Assembly: GCA_024305405.1 (NCBI GenBank) | Contig: JAKNDB010000109.1 | Location: 868,001 to 932,000, forward strand | Direction: 5' to 3' | Source: Dirofilaria immitis | Lineage: Eukaryota; Nematoda; Chromadorea; Rhabditida; Onchocercidae | Length of the DNA: 64,000 bases | Translations under genes and position numbers: made by a program | Shown: positions 25,021 to 41,148 of the stretch, piece after piece | Position numbering within the stretch: the stretch's first letter is position 1 | Layout: every line of letters begins with the position of its first letter | Notes under the pieces: generated by a model | Database searches by the model: none | Told to the model about the DNA's origin: nothing | What the model saw: only the letters and a program-made list of their open reading frames with translations

Positions 25021-28000
25021 ATGACGATACTGCCTAACAAACCGAAGAAGGTGGCAAAAGTACTGATCGACATGGTTCGCAGCAAACAGGGTTATTCTTA
25101 TTCGCAATTGTTTCATACCTTTTATCATAACCGCAGCATCTTTTTCATTCTGCAAAAGGAAATATGAGTATTGAAGTTCATGATATTTTGAAGACACTTT
25201 GTGAAGTGGTTGACGTTCTCCATCTCGAGGAAAGTTGAGATTGTTGCAGCCATACTGCAATGGTTTTTAATATCAGCCTATTTTCCTTGTTATAGGTTAT
25301 CAGCAGTAATCTTTTGCTCTGGCAGCTTGCCTTCTAATGTATATATTTGTTTATTCAAACGACCGTATTTCTGAATAGGGTTGATAGATTTTATGTCATA
25401 ATAAATTTTATTATTCATATAAAAGAAATTTTCTCATATTTCTAAACTTTAAAGATTTCCAGCAATCGGACCTCAACTATGCATTCACATAGGCACTCAG
25501 CTACGAACAATAACAACGAGGAAAAAGGAAAACTAATACTGCTATTGCTAACTGCAAAAGTACACCACTTCCTAGGTTGTTCGCTTCTTTTATCTTTCAT
25601 TCTAATAAATATATAGCGCAAACGGCTCTTTCTCATGTTACAATCATAGTACAGAGCCAGGATTTTTATTATTTTGGAGAAAAATACACAGAGAGATGAA
25701 CGAAAATGAAACGTTGATGAAATGATTTTATGTTAATAAATTCAAGTCATGAATTTCTTGCTTTTTCAGTTTCTCCTTATCTTGAAAGTCATTAAAAGCA
25801 AAAGATTGATAGGATACATGGATGAACAAAAAAAGAACAATGTATTTCAGGAATGTGTCTACTAAAAATAATCATTCTTTGGGTGTCTCTCCACCGGAAA
25901 CTAATAAGCAACCAAGACAAAGCCCTGCGGAAGAAAGCACAGGTAGCTAAGAAGTCATTTATAAAAAGTTTGGTTTTATTTGTCTATATTTTTGCTTGAA
26001 AAAGTATTGTCATCCTTTCTGCAGATTTTTTTATTTTTTCTATTTTCAGATCCTCCGATTTTTTAATTTTTTTCTGTTTACAGATCCTCCAATTACTAAT
26101 TCTGATGATGAAGATGGTTCCGGTTTCAAAGATGATAACGTATGTGTCATTTTTCGCTGTGTTTACCAAAATCTTCATGATTTGCCCGAAGATTCTTCAA
26201 TAGTAAAGGATCAAGATATTGGATGTTAGAAGAAGCCATCCTTTTTATTTATTATAAGAAGGAAAACAGTACCAGACAAACTAGATTCAGATAAATGTTT
26301 CTCACTTTTGTGTTGTTTCAGCTCGAAGCGTGGTTTGAGGAGCGTCTGCGTTGCGTACGGGCCTTGTGATCAAACCTGTTAGAGGAGATGGAGCATGTCT
26401 CTTTCGAGCTGTTGGTGGGTGCAGAATCCTATGACGTCTTTTTTCATGTCATGTCGATTTTTCTTATTTTTATAAATAATTTTTTGGGGAAAATAAATTT
26501 AAAATAAATTCTGGATTCTACATGAGTAAATTATGCATGAACACAGCTAACGGGCAATCGGGCTTTTTGTATTGCATTTCCTTCCCTGCTCTTCTTTGCG
26601 CATCTTTTTTTTTCAGCGCTCTTGATAGCTAAAACTTTTAATATCAAAAATGCATGCTCTAAATAGAGTATCATCTTCAAAATAAAGTATTTATAACATC
26701 ATGTTTGGAGAGAACCTACAAATTTAATATACCTTTTCGCTATATGCTTGTTACAAGTATTTTTAGTACGAAAAGAAGAGAAAACGATTCACATCCTTTT
26801 CACTTTCTTAATTTATTCACATCTTTCTAGCTGATCAGATATATGGCGATGAAGAAATGCATGATGATGTCAGGCGGCTTTGTATGGACTATATGGTTAG
26901 TTTTACCTGTAACAGTTGATTTTTAAATGTCGCTGCTATCATTATCATAAGTGTCATGGTAGTTTGATCTTCAAATTTTGGCATTGCTCCATTTTAATTT
27001 ATTCGCTTATGCTTTTGAATGATATGAATTCTTATTTATTTGAATAATAAGAAATAGTTTTTTTGGAACTTTATGAAATATTGGTCCTTATGCTTCACCA
27101 TAACTCACTGTAATCCATTTCTTTTGTAACCCTATCTCATTCAAATGTTTGGCATGGAAGAATCCTCGCGTTTCTTAACCGTTTTTAATTTTTAAATATA
27201 TTTCAATCCTGTCTCTTTTATCAATAAATAATCCTTTAGAAGGATGTCATTTTTAATTTAATTGTTTGAAAATAGTTTGAAATTTCTGGAAACTTGCAGG
27301 AAAAGAATAGTGATCACTTTTCACAATTCGTGACAGAAGATTTTCATGATTATATTACACGGAAACGACGTCGCGATGCTCATGGAAATCATGTTGAATT
27401 GCAAGCAATTTCTGAAATATTTTCACGTCCAATCGAAATTTATGAGTATTGCACTGGTATGTCCTTATATAGTGATAGAATCATAAGTACTTTTTTTTCA
27501 TCGCAGCACTAATATCTTACTTCAGAACCTCGAAATATCTCCAGCTCTCGTCTAGATGCTTCTCCATCTGCAGAACCGAATCCACCAATCCGCCTTTCAT
27601 ATCACGGTGCTATTCATTATAATTCAGGTTAGTGATAGTTTGTTTTAACCATCAGAGTAAGTGGTTTAGCCATTATGGTTTATGCCTCTTTTATAGGTTA
27701 ATTTCAGTTAATTTCAGTTGGTTTGGTCAGAAACTGAAACAGACAGTATCATTGAAAAAATGCTAGTTCTTTCGGATATGAAATCACATTTTCTCTCTTT
27801 AACTTATTGTTTTTAAGAATCATTTTGGAATGAAATGCAATTAGCGGAATTTCAGTTATTGATCCGACTAAAGCGACAGTCGGAGTTGGTTTGGGATTGC
27901 CTGAGTATTCACCTGGAGCAGCGGACAGAAGCCTTTTGCAAGAAGCGATGCAGAAATCGGAAGTACAATTGATCGAGGATGCTATGCTGCATGATAAAAT

Positions 28001-28907
28001 TAAGATGACTGATTTTGAGCGTACAGAACAAGATATTAGCGAACAGGTCATTATTCAAATTTCCATGATTTCTGTTTTTCATGTTGACTCATAGAATAAT
28101 ATAAGTCAAAATAAATCTTAAACATCTTTTGAGGAAACCCAGAGCGTCCTACATTTTTCATACACTCATTTGTTTCGATAATATTTGTATGTCGTTCGCT
28201 TCAGCTGAGATTGAATATTCATATAGCTTTATTTCAGATAGCTCGACAATCTTATTTAGATTACTTGAAAAGTATTAGTAAAACGGAAGGTGCTGAAGTT
28301 AAAGGAACATATGGAGTTTCGGAACCAGGTTGCTCACATACAAATATTCGGCCTCAGGAAAACAATGATGACACAATAGGTATCTTTTTTGAATATTTCT
28401 AGATGATTGAATAGAAGCTTTTGGTTAAACACCCTTATCATCATTTAAGTCTATGTGCAAGAAATGAATGACTGGTGCGACATTGCGGCGATTACGCCAA
28501 TTGGAGGACCTAGAATGTTTATGCTTATGTACTTTAGCTTTTCATATCGAGAACAATGCACTAAAATTTTCGTGATAAGCACGTTGTATAGTGATTGTTA
28601 CCTATATTGAATTTTCAAAAGCATAACAAAATCCCTTCTTAACATTTTTTCTGTATCAATATAATTCATTATAGTGTGAAATTTTCATTTTCTATTTAAA
28701 TAAATTTGGAGCTTAGAAATGTTCGATTTGATAGGTGCTAACGAATGGTTTCATGCAGCAGGATCAGATGCAGAAGAAAGTGCATTGTTAGCACAGGTAA
28801 TGGCGCTTTCGCAACAAGAATTTCTGAATTCGTTAAAAAGAAATCATCGAGAGAGCAGAATGATGCTGATCAAGCTGGTTCTAGCAAATCTTCGTAGGAT
28901 TCGGTGA
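25021..28907 (+). CDS. otud5: OTU-domain deubiquitinase, OTUD5 type (frame-broken)
   Basis: OTUD5 (DUBA) cleaves ubiquitin chains. Eleven exons fit: 25021-25090, 25463-25575, 25851-25942, 26084-26139, 26322-26414, 26831-26895, 27300-27456, 27526-27627, 27856-28046, 28238-28379 and 28735 to about 28897. The start MTILPNKPKK matches the conserved OTUD5 N-terminus. The OTU core begins in exon 5 with GDGACLFRAVADQIYGD (catalytic Asp-x-x-Cys) and ends in exon 8 with RLSYHGAIHYNS (catalytic His). Exon 9 carries KATVGVGLGLPEYSPG; exon 11 has the C-terminal ubiquitin-interacting-motif-like SALLAQVMALSQQEFLNS. From exon 6 to exon 11 all phases agree. One base appears missing near 25050-25056, 25522-25532, 26348-26353 and possibly 28849-28853; the second and third are confirmed by intron phase. 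With the last correction the protein ends at the TAG at 28895-28897; uncorrected it ends at 28907. Confidence 0.9.
26045..26090 (+). repeat. Duplicated acceptor CAGATCCTCC in OTUD5 intron 3
   Basis: CAGATCCTCC occurs at 26047 and again at 26081, each behind a T-rich tract. Only the second opens into the conserved exon; the first runs into a stop. The intron end appears to have been tandemly duplicated. Confidence 0.6.
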
Positions 28908-30529
28908 GTAATTATTAGTTTTGATTTGTTCCACGCTTTGGTAATCTGTAATTGCTTTTATAATAATGAATGGTATGGTTGTCAGTATCTTAGATTTTAG
29001 GAAGGATTCCTCCTTGGATTTAGATTTTTTCCTTTTTTGTTTTTTGAGATTATTTCTTGTTTATATCTTTGAAATTTATGCTTCATGTGTGTTTCTGTTT
29101 TATTTTTTATGTTGAAGAGAAATTTTCGATTAATTTTTAAAGTTTCATTTTCCTGTACTTTATCTCACATTCACAACGTTTTAATCGCTTTTTCCAAGCT
29201 GACCGTTATTTACTAGGCATTAATGAATTATGTCAATTTATGTGGTATTTCGTTAGTCTTTCATTTTGGAATCAGCTATTCAAGGATAAAAAATTGCTTG
29301 GATGCGTCTTTATTTCTGCAATTGTAATTCGTTTCGCTTCTTCAATTTAGCCTAGAAAGCTCTCATTCGACTGATTTGGTGAATTTGTTATCTTTCCGTT
29401 CAGTTTTGGTAATGTTATTGTTTTGTGTGGAAATTTCGCATCTATTTAAGAGATTTTCATACTAAAAATTTATAAAGAATGAATGTGTCTTTTTCCTCAT
29501 TAATTTTGCTTTCTTATACATAATCTTTAATGTCAAAATACTAGTACTATCCAAACATTTAATACAGTTCATTTAATATTTGCATTACATTTGCATCTAA
29601 AAGATGCAAAGCACTTTTAACTCCCGAAGATAGCTTTTTGAGTAAAGCTGATGATTATATGACAGATACGCAATATATTTAATAGATTTTTAATGATCAG
29701 TGTCGCAGTGAAAGGATTTCAAGTAGTTGAATATTTTTTATCGACCAAATTTTATCAAAATTTTGAATTTATTTAATGCCAAACGATTGAATTCATTTAG
29801 GAAAATTTTCAAACTTTGATGCCAGGCCATAAGTTACTTTATCCAGTCACAATGTTTTCTTCATAAAACTTCTTTGTACAAACTGTATTAATTGAAAAAT
29901 GTTTTGATTTTTTTGGTTGTAGTTCCAGCGGTTGAACGTTTTCGCCATTTTTTTTTCGAACTGATTCGATCCATTTTTAGGAAACATTATTTAACTCATT
30001 TATTTCTATATAAAGATCTTATGATTCGCTCACGTTCTGACAAAACAAATGCAAATTTTAAATCATGAGTTCAGAAATTGCAATGTATTCAGCTTGATCA
30101 CTCAATTAACATCGGAAATTCAGTCTGCAGAAAATACAATGATTTGATAATTGGTTCAATGAGTTTTTTAGAAAATTGAAGCTTCCATGTTCGGTTGCAG
30201 CATTGTAAAATTGAGCCAAAATTTCTTAGAAGTTAAAAGATTCTGGCGACTTGCGAGGATCCCTTTTCTAGTGATTATTTTACTAATATCTTTAAATATA
30301 GAAAAAATCTCCCAAATACTTCTATAGAATGATTTTGGAATTCAAAGATATAGCATTTTAAGTATTACCACTCATTCCTGAATGATAGTTGACTCATAAT
30401 AATGGCTTGTTCAGAGTAAAGTATGAATTTTAGGAAAATTGGATATTAGCTTTCTCAACACCCATTTCCACAAAATACCATAGGAAAATCCTATGTGTAA
30501 CACAACATAGCATGTATTTCAAATTTGAA
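28908..30529. other. Intergenic, no feature seen
   Basis: Moderately AT-rich DNA between the plus-strand OTUD5 gene and the minus-strand cysteine-rich gene, so the two genes converge on it. No exon, repeat or RNA gene was recognised. Confidence 0.5.
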
Positions 30530-31730
30530 TTAGGCTTTCCGTCGAGCTTTTAAAATCTTGAAAATTTCCCTATCATTTGGATACTGCTCACGGAAGGGTT
30601 CGTTGAATTTACATCCGAAATAAAATGTTGCCGTTGAGTTTAGGCAGCGACCCGACCTCCACATGTACCTGGAAACATTTGCATCTGCTTAGCAAAGATA
30701 ATATAAGGAAATATTTAGTTCTTAACGAAGTAAGTATTACCAATCTTTACCACGCTCCACCAATTGATAATTATGATATTGAAAGCAAGAAGGATGGAAA
30801 AGTTCGAATGCTGAATGAAAAACCTGTAAACGTTTATTTTTATTTCAATATAAAATTCGAAAATTCAAAAGCATTAATTTTCTAGAAGAAAGGAAACCAA
30901 AATTTTTATTACATAATGTGGAAAATATGATAGGAAAGCAAAAATTAGAATTATGAATTCATAAAGCGGTAACTTACCGTATGAGCATTGGGACAGAAAA
31001 TATCGCAATAAACACGACTATTCGTGGCATTATATTTTTCCTTTAATTTGAAAAATTATTAATTTTGCTATTCAAAATTTAGTAAAATTTTTTGATCAAA
31101 TATAAAGGAAAAAAAAAGGCAAACAAGCAAATATCATACAAAATTTCATACCGTAAAACATCCTGCTTGTTCAGGTGCTTTTCGACCTGGTTCATATTCT
31201 GTATCTTTCAATACTAAATGACATTTGGATGGTTCATTACCATTTTTTCTTGAATGATCTTTCGTTACGCATACCAATTTACGAAATTCTGGATAAAAAA
31301 AAAAAAGATTAGTCACATTTGATTAAAATTAAACGTAAAATATAAATATACACTTACATGTATATATATACATTTTTGTTTTTTTTTCAACTTACTAAAC
31401 CAAAATATAAGAAGGAAATTGAACTAAAACATTGAAAATTTTATTAATTATCGAATAGAATTGAAACATTAAAAATTTTATTAATTATCGGACTATACTT
31501 TAAGTTGAAACTAAAGAACTACTTTTTTCATCTATCCATCATAAATATGATTAGTAAGTATTGACCTGGATAAATATGATTAGTAAGTATTGACCTTTAA
31601 CCTGAAAAAAAATTAAAAGCAATAGATAGTAAGGGAACGAATAACTAACGTGGATGTGCTTTTGAAGCAATTAGGATTGAAAAATAAGAATTGTTGGAAA
31701 TAACATATGAAAATGACGAAAAATCGACAT
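30530..31730 (-). CDS. Cysteine-rich secreted nematode protein (frame-broken at signal peptide)
   Basis: Five exons on minus: about 31730-31650, 31288-31152, 31040-30978, 30823-30741 and 30668-30530, with consistent phases for exons 2-5. Exon 1 gives MSIFRHFHMLFPTILIF, then needs one extra T in the run at 31680-31684 to continue SILIASKAHPQF. That makes a good signal peptide and the right phase for exon 2 (KLVCVTKDHSRKNGNEPSKC). Exon 3 reads EKYNATNSRVYCDIFCPNAH, exon 4 FHPSCFQYHNYQLVERGKDW, exon 5 MWRSGRCLNSTATFYFGCKF and ends KARRKA-stop. The mature part has eight cysteines and two N-glycosylation sequons (NAT, NST), so a disulfide-bonded secreted protein is likely. I have a vague memory of similar unnamed nematode proteins with an xWRSGxC core but cannot name the family. 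The plus-strand frame over 30625-30885 is a shadow of exons 4 and 5. Confidence 0.7.
31420..31600. repeat. Two short direct duplications in intron 1 of the cysteine-rich gene
   Basis: A segment of about 26 bases around AACATTGAAAATTTTATTAA is duplicated at 31431 and 31466 (second copy with AACATTAAAAATTTT). ATAAATATGATTAGTAAGTATTGACCT is duplicated at 31542 and 31572. Confidence 0.7.
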
Positions 31731-33480
31731 ATGATAATGAATTGATATTTGTATTCGAAAATTTCGTTACTGGTACTACTACCACAGTGTTTCTGATTTC
31801 TCGAATAATATTTCGTTCATCGACTAATCTCGTTCCTCCGCCCTAACTAATTTTTATTTACCAATTTGTTATATATTCTTCTGATTTATCCTTTTTCGCT
31901 CCAAAGTGATTTCAATCATTCAATATCATCTTCTTTTACAAATTCAATTTTTTGTTTATTTTCATGACAGGTTTTCTTTTTTTTGCTGCCGTTTAAACGA
32001 ATTAAAATTATTTGAAAATTTGCGAATTCCCGATGACTATGATATTTGTCTGATTTTACTTCGATTGTTGTTGATTTCTTTGTCATTTCTTGAATATCGA
32101 GAAAAAAAGTCTTATGATAAACTTAAAGATTTCAATTTTTCATGGATAGTTTCAGCAAAGAAATTCTCATAAAAAAAAAAAGATTCAAATTTTCCAATTT
32201 CATTACATTCATCTAGCTAAAGTTTTATAGTTCTTGCTAAATTTTTAATTCATTTATTAGCATCTAATAATTATAACCGTTCGAAAGAAAAAAAATTTTT
32301 TTCATCTTTTTTAATAAAATTTTGACATGTAGAAAGAAAGCAAATGATTAAGATCATTTATTACTATTTTTATCAGTAGTTTTAGCAATCAATAGCTAAC
32401 AAAAAAACACAAATATTTTTCCAAAAAAATTTTAACAAGATTATTTATTTTTTTATAACAACACAAATTCTGAAATTATAAAAAAAAAATATTCATTTGA
32501 TGTTATTGCTAATTAAAACGATAACAATTATGTTATGATATGATAAGCAATAAAATTTTGATTATTTTTCCCCAAATTAATTTTTCGTATTTATCCTAAT
32601 AGTTAATAGCAAATAAATTATATTTAAATATAATTTACAATTTAAATTATGAAAAATAATAATAATTTAAAAAAAAATTAAAAGCAGAATGATGATTCAA
32701 ACAACCTTAACTTGAACATATATATTTTATATATATTCCTTTTTACTAAGTCTTCTTCAGCTCAATATTTGAAAAAATATGATTAAAAATTAATGATTAT
32801 CAGTCCGACTACTAAATTCACAAATGATAATTCTAAAATGAAAAACTAATTATCATATTATTATAAATTAACAATTCATAATTTTGAAATGAGAAAAATT
32901 AGTGATAATCAACTCAATTATTAAATGATAATAATTTTAAAATTTCATTTAAAGCAAAGTGCAGAAAATAAAAATGAAAGGAAAAAGAATGGAAATAAAC
33001 TGATCGAAATTGTGCTAAATTTTTGAAGAATGAAATGAGATAAACAATATTTGGATTTGTGTTGTCGATTCTTTGTTTAAAAAATTCGAAACTTTTATAA
33101 AAATTTTTCAATAGCTTTTTTTCTGATTAATTCATTTATTAATCAATAATTGAATTAATAATTATCGATTAATTGATTTTCTTTTTATTTGTCCAATATT
33201 TTGATGCTATCCGTAAATATGTTTGAATTAATGTTTAACAACTAAATATAGTAAAATTTTCAAGGAAATTGCTTTTTTCTTTTTTTTAAAATAATTTTCC
33301 ATTCCCAAATTTTTGCCAAATATTATACATTTTAAAGTTAGAGAAGAATTCAAAAAACTAAAAATTAAATTTGCTTAAATTGTTTTGAAATAAAAAGAAT
33401 TCTTTGAGTTTATTTTAAATTAGCATAATTTGTAATAATTTCAATCATATATAATTCGAATTAAAATTTTGAGAAATTTA
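31731..33480. other. Intergenic AT-rich DNA
   Basis: Nothing beyond AT-rich sequence with poly(A)/poly(T) runs. A minus-direction promoter for the cysteine-rich gene should lie at its left end. Confidence 0.4.
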
Positions 33481-33504
33481 AAGAAAGGATACATTATTTG
33501 TATA

Positions 33505-33785
33505 ATACATATTAATATTTATGTAAAAAAGCAATTTCAAATATTCCATAAAATAATTAATATTTATGTAAAAAATTAATTTCAAATATTCCATAAAATA
33601 ATTAACAATAAGTAAAAATATAATTTCAAATATTCTACAAAATAATTAATATTTATGTAAAAAAGCAATTTCAAATATTCCATAAAAGAATTAATATTTA
33701 TGTAAAAATTAATTTCAAATATTCCATAAAATAATTAACAATAAGTAAAAATATAATTTCAAATATTCTGCAAAATAATTAATAA
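33505..33785. repeat. ~46-bp tandem minisatellite downstream of the JNK gene
   Basis: About six copies alternate between two subtypes. One carries AATATTTATGTAAAAAAGCA, the other AACAATAAGTAAAAATATAA; both are followed by ATTTCAAATATTC(C/T) and AAAATAATTAA. The alternation suggests a higher-order unit of two or three monomers. Confidence 0.8.
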
Positions 33786-33899
33786 TGATAAGTAATAAAT
33801 GAAATTGAAGCAAATTATCCTTTGGAGAATTTTCTTTGAAAAAAGAAATAAAAAATAACGATTCTGAGATCAATCAAAAAAAATTGCTAAATCGATTAT

Positions 33900-37312
<3,413 letters not shown>

Positions 37313-40300
37313 TCTGTAAAAAAAAGTATGATAAAAATACTTAGAAGTTGAATTTAAATTTCACATTACATTTACGAAGGCAAAAATTTTTAAATAAAAA
37401 AAAAAGTTTGAAAATAAAAACTATTATAATGAATGTTACGATGATTTATTTGTATGATTTAAGAAATAAAAAATGAAATCAAACATGAATAGAATAAAAT
37501 CAAATAGAAATTGTATTGTGGAAAATATTAAAATACAAAGTAATAATTTTTTTTTTTGAATAACAAATTATGAAAAAATGAATGATTAAGAAAAAAAACT
37601 TATCGTTCTATTAATAGCTTTAAATCTTTATCAAATAACTAACCTATTTGATTAATTTGTTGCAATAATTTTAATCTTTTATAATTGTCAATAACTACTT
37701 TGTCTAAAATTTCATTGTTTTTTTTTTCGCAGCTAAATATTTAATTAACAAAAATATAATCATAGAAGAATTTATTGGAGTTTTAGGTTGGGATCAAATT
37801 TTTTTGCTGCAAGTTTATTTATGAAAAAATTAATTGAAATGGTTAGAAATTTATTTTTAATAAAATAATGATTATATTTTTAAAATAGGAATTACAATAT
37901 CAAAAAGTATTATCTATGATCATTATGTTATCTGATCAAACAATGCAATATACTTTTAATAATAAATATGATTACATATCACTGATATTACAAATATATC
38001 ACTTTTGAAATAAATGCTTGTTACAACTATTGATAATATAAACAAATTTTATTGATTTTGATAATCAAACATATATAGGTAATATTTTTTAAGTCTTCAC
38101 TGTAAATTTCAAAAATACCTAGTCATCTTTAATGCATATAATTAATTAATGCACTTTACATATTACGACAAATGTTTAGATTAGATTGCAATAAATATTC
38201 TAATTTATAATTGTATCCATCTAAAAGCGAAAAAGAAACAATTAAAAAAATTTCGAATAAAATTTTCATTTCGAATAAAAAAAATTTTTCTTAACTTTAT
38301 CAAATTTATTTAGAAAATATCGCAAAATATGACTGATTATATGATTATATGATTAATTTCTGATCATTATTAAATCGAAAAATAAACGAAAGAAATGTAA
38401 AAGGCGAAAGAATGAAATATTTGAAAAATAGGAAAAGATAAATGATGTAAATATTAAATTTAACTGATCAACAAACGAAAATGAACGAAGAAAAAAAGTT
38501 GTTGATTTTATTGAAAAGAAAAGTTGATGAAAATATACAACATTGATAAATAAACAAACAAAAAAAACAATGACGTTATTGTTTGTTATAATACGGCTTT
38601 TATGAAGTGAAATATTCCAGACATATATCATTTGTAAATTATTGAAAAAAAAAAAATTTTTGTTCGAAATGAAATAACTAGTTTCGAGAAAAATTTATTC
38701 GGCTTGTTATCAAATCTCGGGTAAATATCAATAAATGTAATTGATTAATGTGTAAAAAATTTGTTTACACCTACCAACTTTAGCGAATTTATCATTAAGA
38801 GAATAATTGATACAATTATGGAATGTATATGCATATATACAATTCTAATTTATTATTTTTGTTTTAATTATAAATTCAAAAATAAACATATTGATATTAA
38901 AGATAATTACAATAATTATTCAAATAATATAATAATATTATAAATTGTTTTTCGCTTTATTTTACAAAAATTTTTAATTATTATTTCAAAAAAAAAATTC
39001 TATACATAAATGCTAAATTATTATTAAAATATTTAATTATTAATTACATTTCCAATTATAAATTTGCCAAATAATCAAATTCATATTAATGATAATTTCG
39101 ATATATTTTATTCAATGTGATTCGATGATATAATAACTTTACAAATTTTTTATTCTTTTCTTAAAATTTTTAATTTTTATTTAAAAAAAAAAAAAAGAAG
39201 AAAAGAAATGATAAATCGGAATGATTAACAATATATCAATAATGCTAAAATCCTACATTTAATTTATCATTTATTCTAAATTAATCAATTCATTTGCATA
39301 AATTTATTTATAAAAATTTTTTCATATATTTAAGAACAAAAAAAAATTGATAAAATATATAATCAGAAAGTTGATAATGTGTATATCATTTTCATGCAAT
39401 GTATTAATATAGTAATTATTGATTGGACGAAATTGTTGTATAATAAATAAAAGGAGAAAATGTGTTAAAATAAAATAAATGCTCATTTTGATAGGATAAA
39501 CCAAATTATAATTCGATTAATACATTTTTTCTTTTCTCTTACTATTTTAAGGTTTCAATAACAATAATTATATCCTGCCTATCCCATTTATCATTTTCTC
39601 TATAGCTAGTTTATAATCTGATTATACTTATTCCTTATCTGATGTTTTTAGATTCTATTGCTAACAATGATTGTTCTAAGTTTCGATAAATTTTCGTTTG
39701 ATATTGCTTATTTTATAGCTGATTGAAATAGTATCAAATTAATCACGATCAACTAATTGATAATTGAAATAGCATCAAAATGATCATAATCAGCTATAAG
39801 ATATGACTATTATTATCATGATAGCATACCAATATTATTATCCGAAAATAGCGATGTTATGCTTGTGATAAATGTATGAATTCTGTTTGATTAGAAAATT
39901 TTAGAAAAAATCGACATGATCAATTAACAAAACATGTATAATTATTATTACAAGAAAAATAGTACATATTTAAATTTTTATTCAAATTTGCATTCCTTCG
40001 AATATACCGTTCTATTCGGATCATCACTCGATTATTGATTAATCATATCAGTTTAATAAGTTATTATTACAAAACTACTACTATATCAATTGCAATAAAT
40101 AGAAGCAAAAATTTGAATATTATTTACAAATAAACAGAAATGTAAAATTTTGAAGGTACATGAATGAAAGGATGACAAACAATGCACTTTTCGAATATTT
40201 CAGATTCTTATCGCCACTCATTTCTATATCATTGACTGTCATACTGATTAGACTATAAATTGTGAACATTGATTTTATAAAGATAATAATGTGCGATATC

Positions 40301-41148
40301 ATAAGAGGTAAAATTAAAGAATTTTAGAAAAAAGAAATTGTAACATTCCAATTTCAATTAAAAATGACATTTGACAATGTTACATATGACAATATACTAG
40401 TATTAATAGCCGGTAATTTAAATTTGTTATTATTTCAATTTCTTACAGAATAAAATATTCAAATTAATTGATTTAAAATTAATTAAAATTGTGGATCTTT
40501 GATCTTGCATGTATTTATTTATATATACCTATGTATGTATTTTAAATAAAAAATGAAATTAAAACAAAATAAGATGAAGAAAAACGAAAATAAATATTGA
40601 ATTTGCATAAGTTTTCGGTTGACTGCAATTTATGTAAAATAGAGCAAAGTTAATTAAACTTCAAAAATTGAATTAAATATTGAAGGGAATGAGTCAATGA
40701 TAAAAAAATCCATTTATCAAATTTTTATCTCGAGAAGTAAAGAAAGTTCTATCAATGAATCAGTCAAGAAAGCTTAAAATAAGCACACATTTAACAATTC
40801 AAAGAATTTTTGAAATGATAAATTCGTGGCTTATCTTTTTACTCCACCAATGGCAAGCTAACTTTGTTGAAAGCAACTGTTCTCATCATCAAATCTCATC
40901 ATTTTCTTTCAACGACTCATTTGCTTTCTATTTTTCACTACGAAAAGTTTTTTTTCTTTTCTTTTTTTATTTAAATTTTCATTTAAAGTTTAATTTCCTA
41001 TTTTAACTCATTTCTTTATGAAAAAGTCAAAATTTCATTTACTACTAAGTTAAATTAAATAATTTCAATATTTTAAACCGAATTTGTAATTTAGTTATCG
41101 TTGAGAATTTTTGATTTTTAAATAAATAATCCAAATTTTAGATTAGAA
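37313..41148. other. Intergenic between divergent JNK and transthyretin-like genes
   Basis: AT-rich DNA with no recognised exon or RNA gene. The two flanking genes are transcribed away from each other, so both promoters lie in this stretch; no specific element could be named. Confidence 0.5.

Noticed and set aside
30625..30885. Plus-strand ORF of 86 codons starting MLPLSLGSDPTS with a strong internal GTAAGT
   Set aside because: It overlies exons 4 and 5 of the minus-strand cysteine-rich gene, whose phases and cysteine pattern are much better supported.
40755..41006. 83-codon plus ORF just before the TTR-like gene
   Set aside because: Phe-rich A/T-codon frame with no start context or similarity; likely chance.
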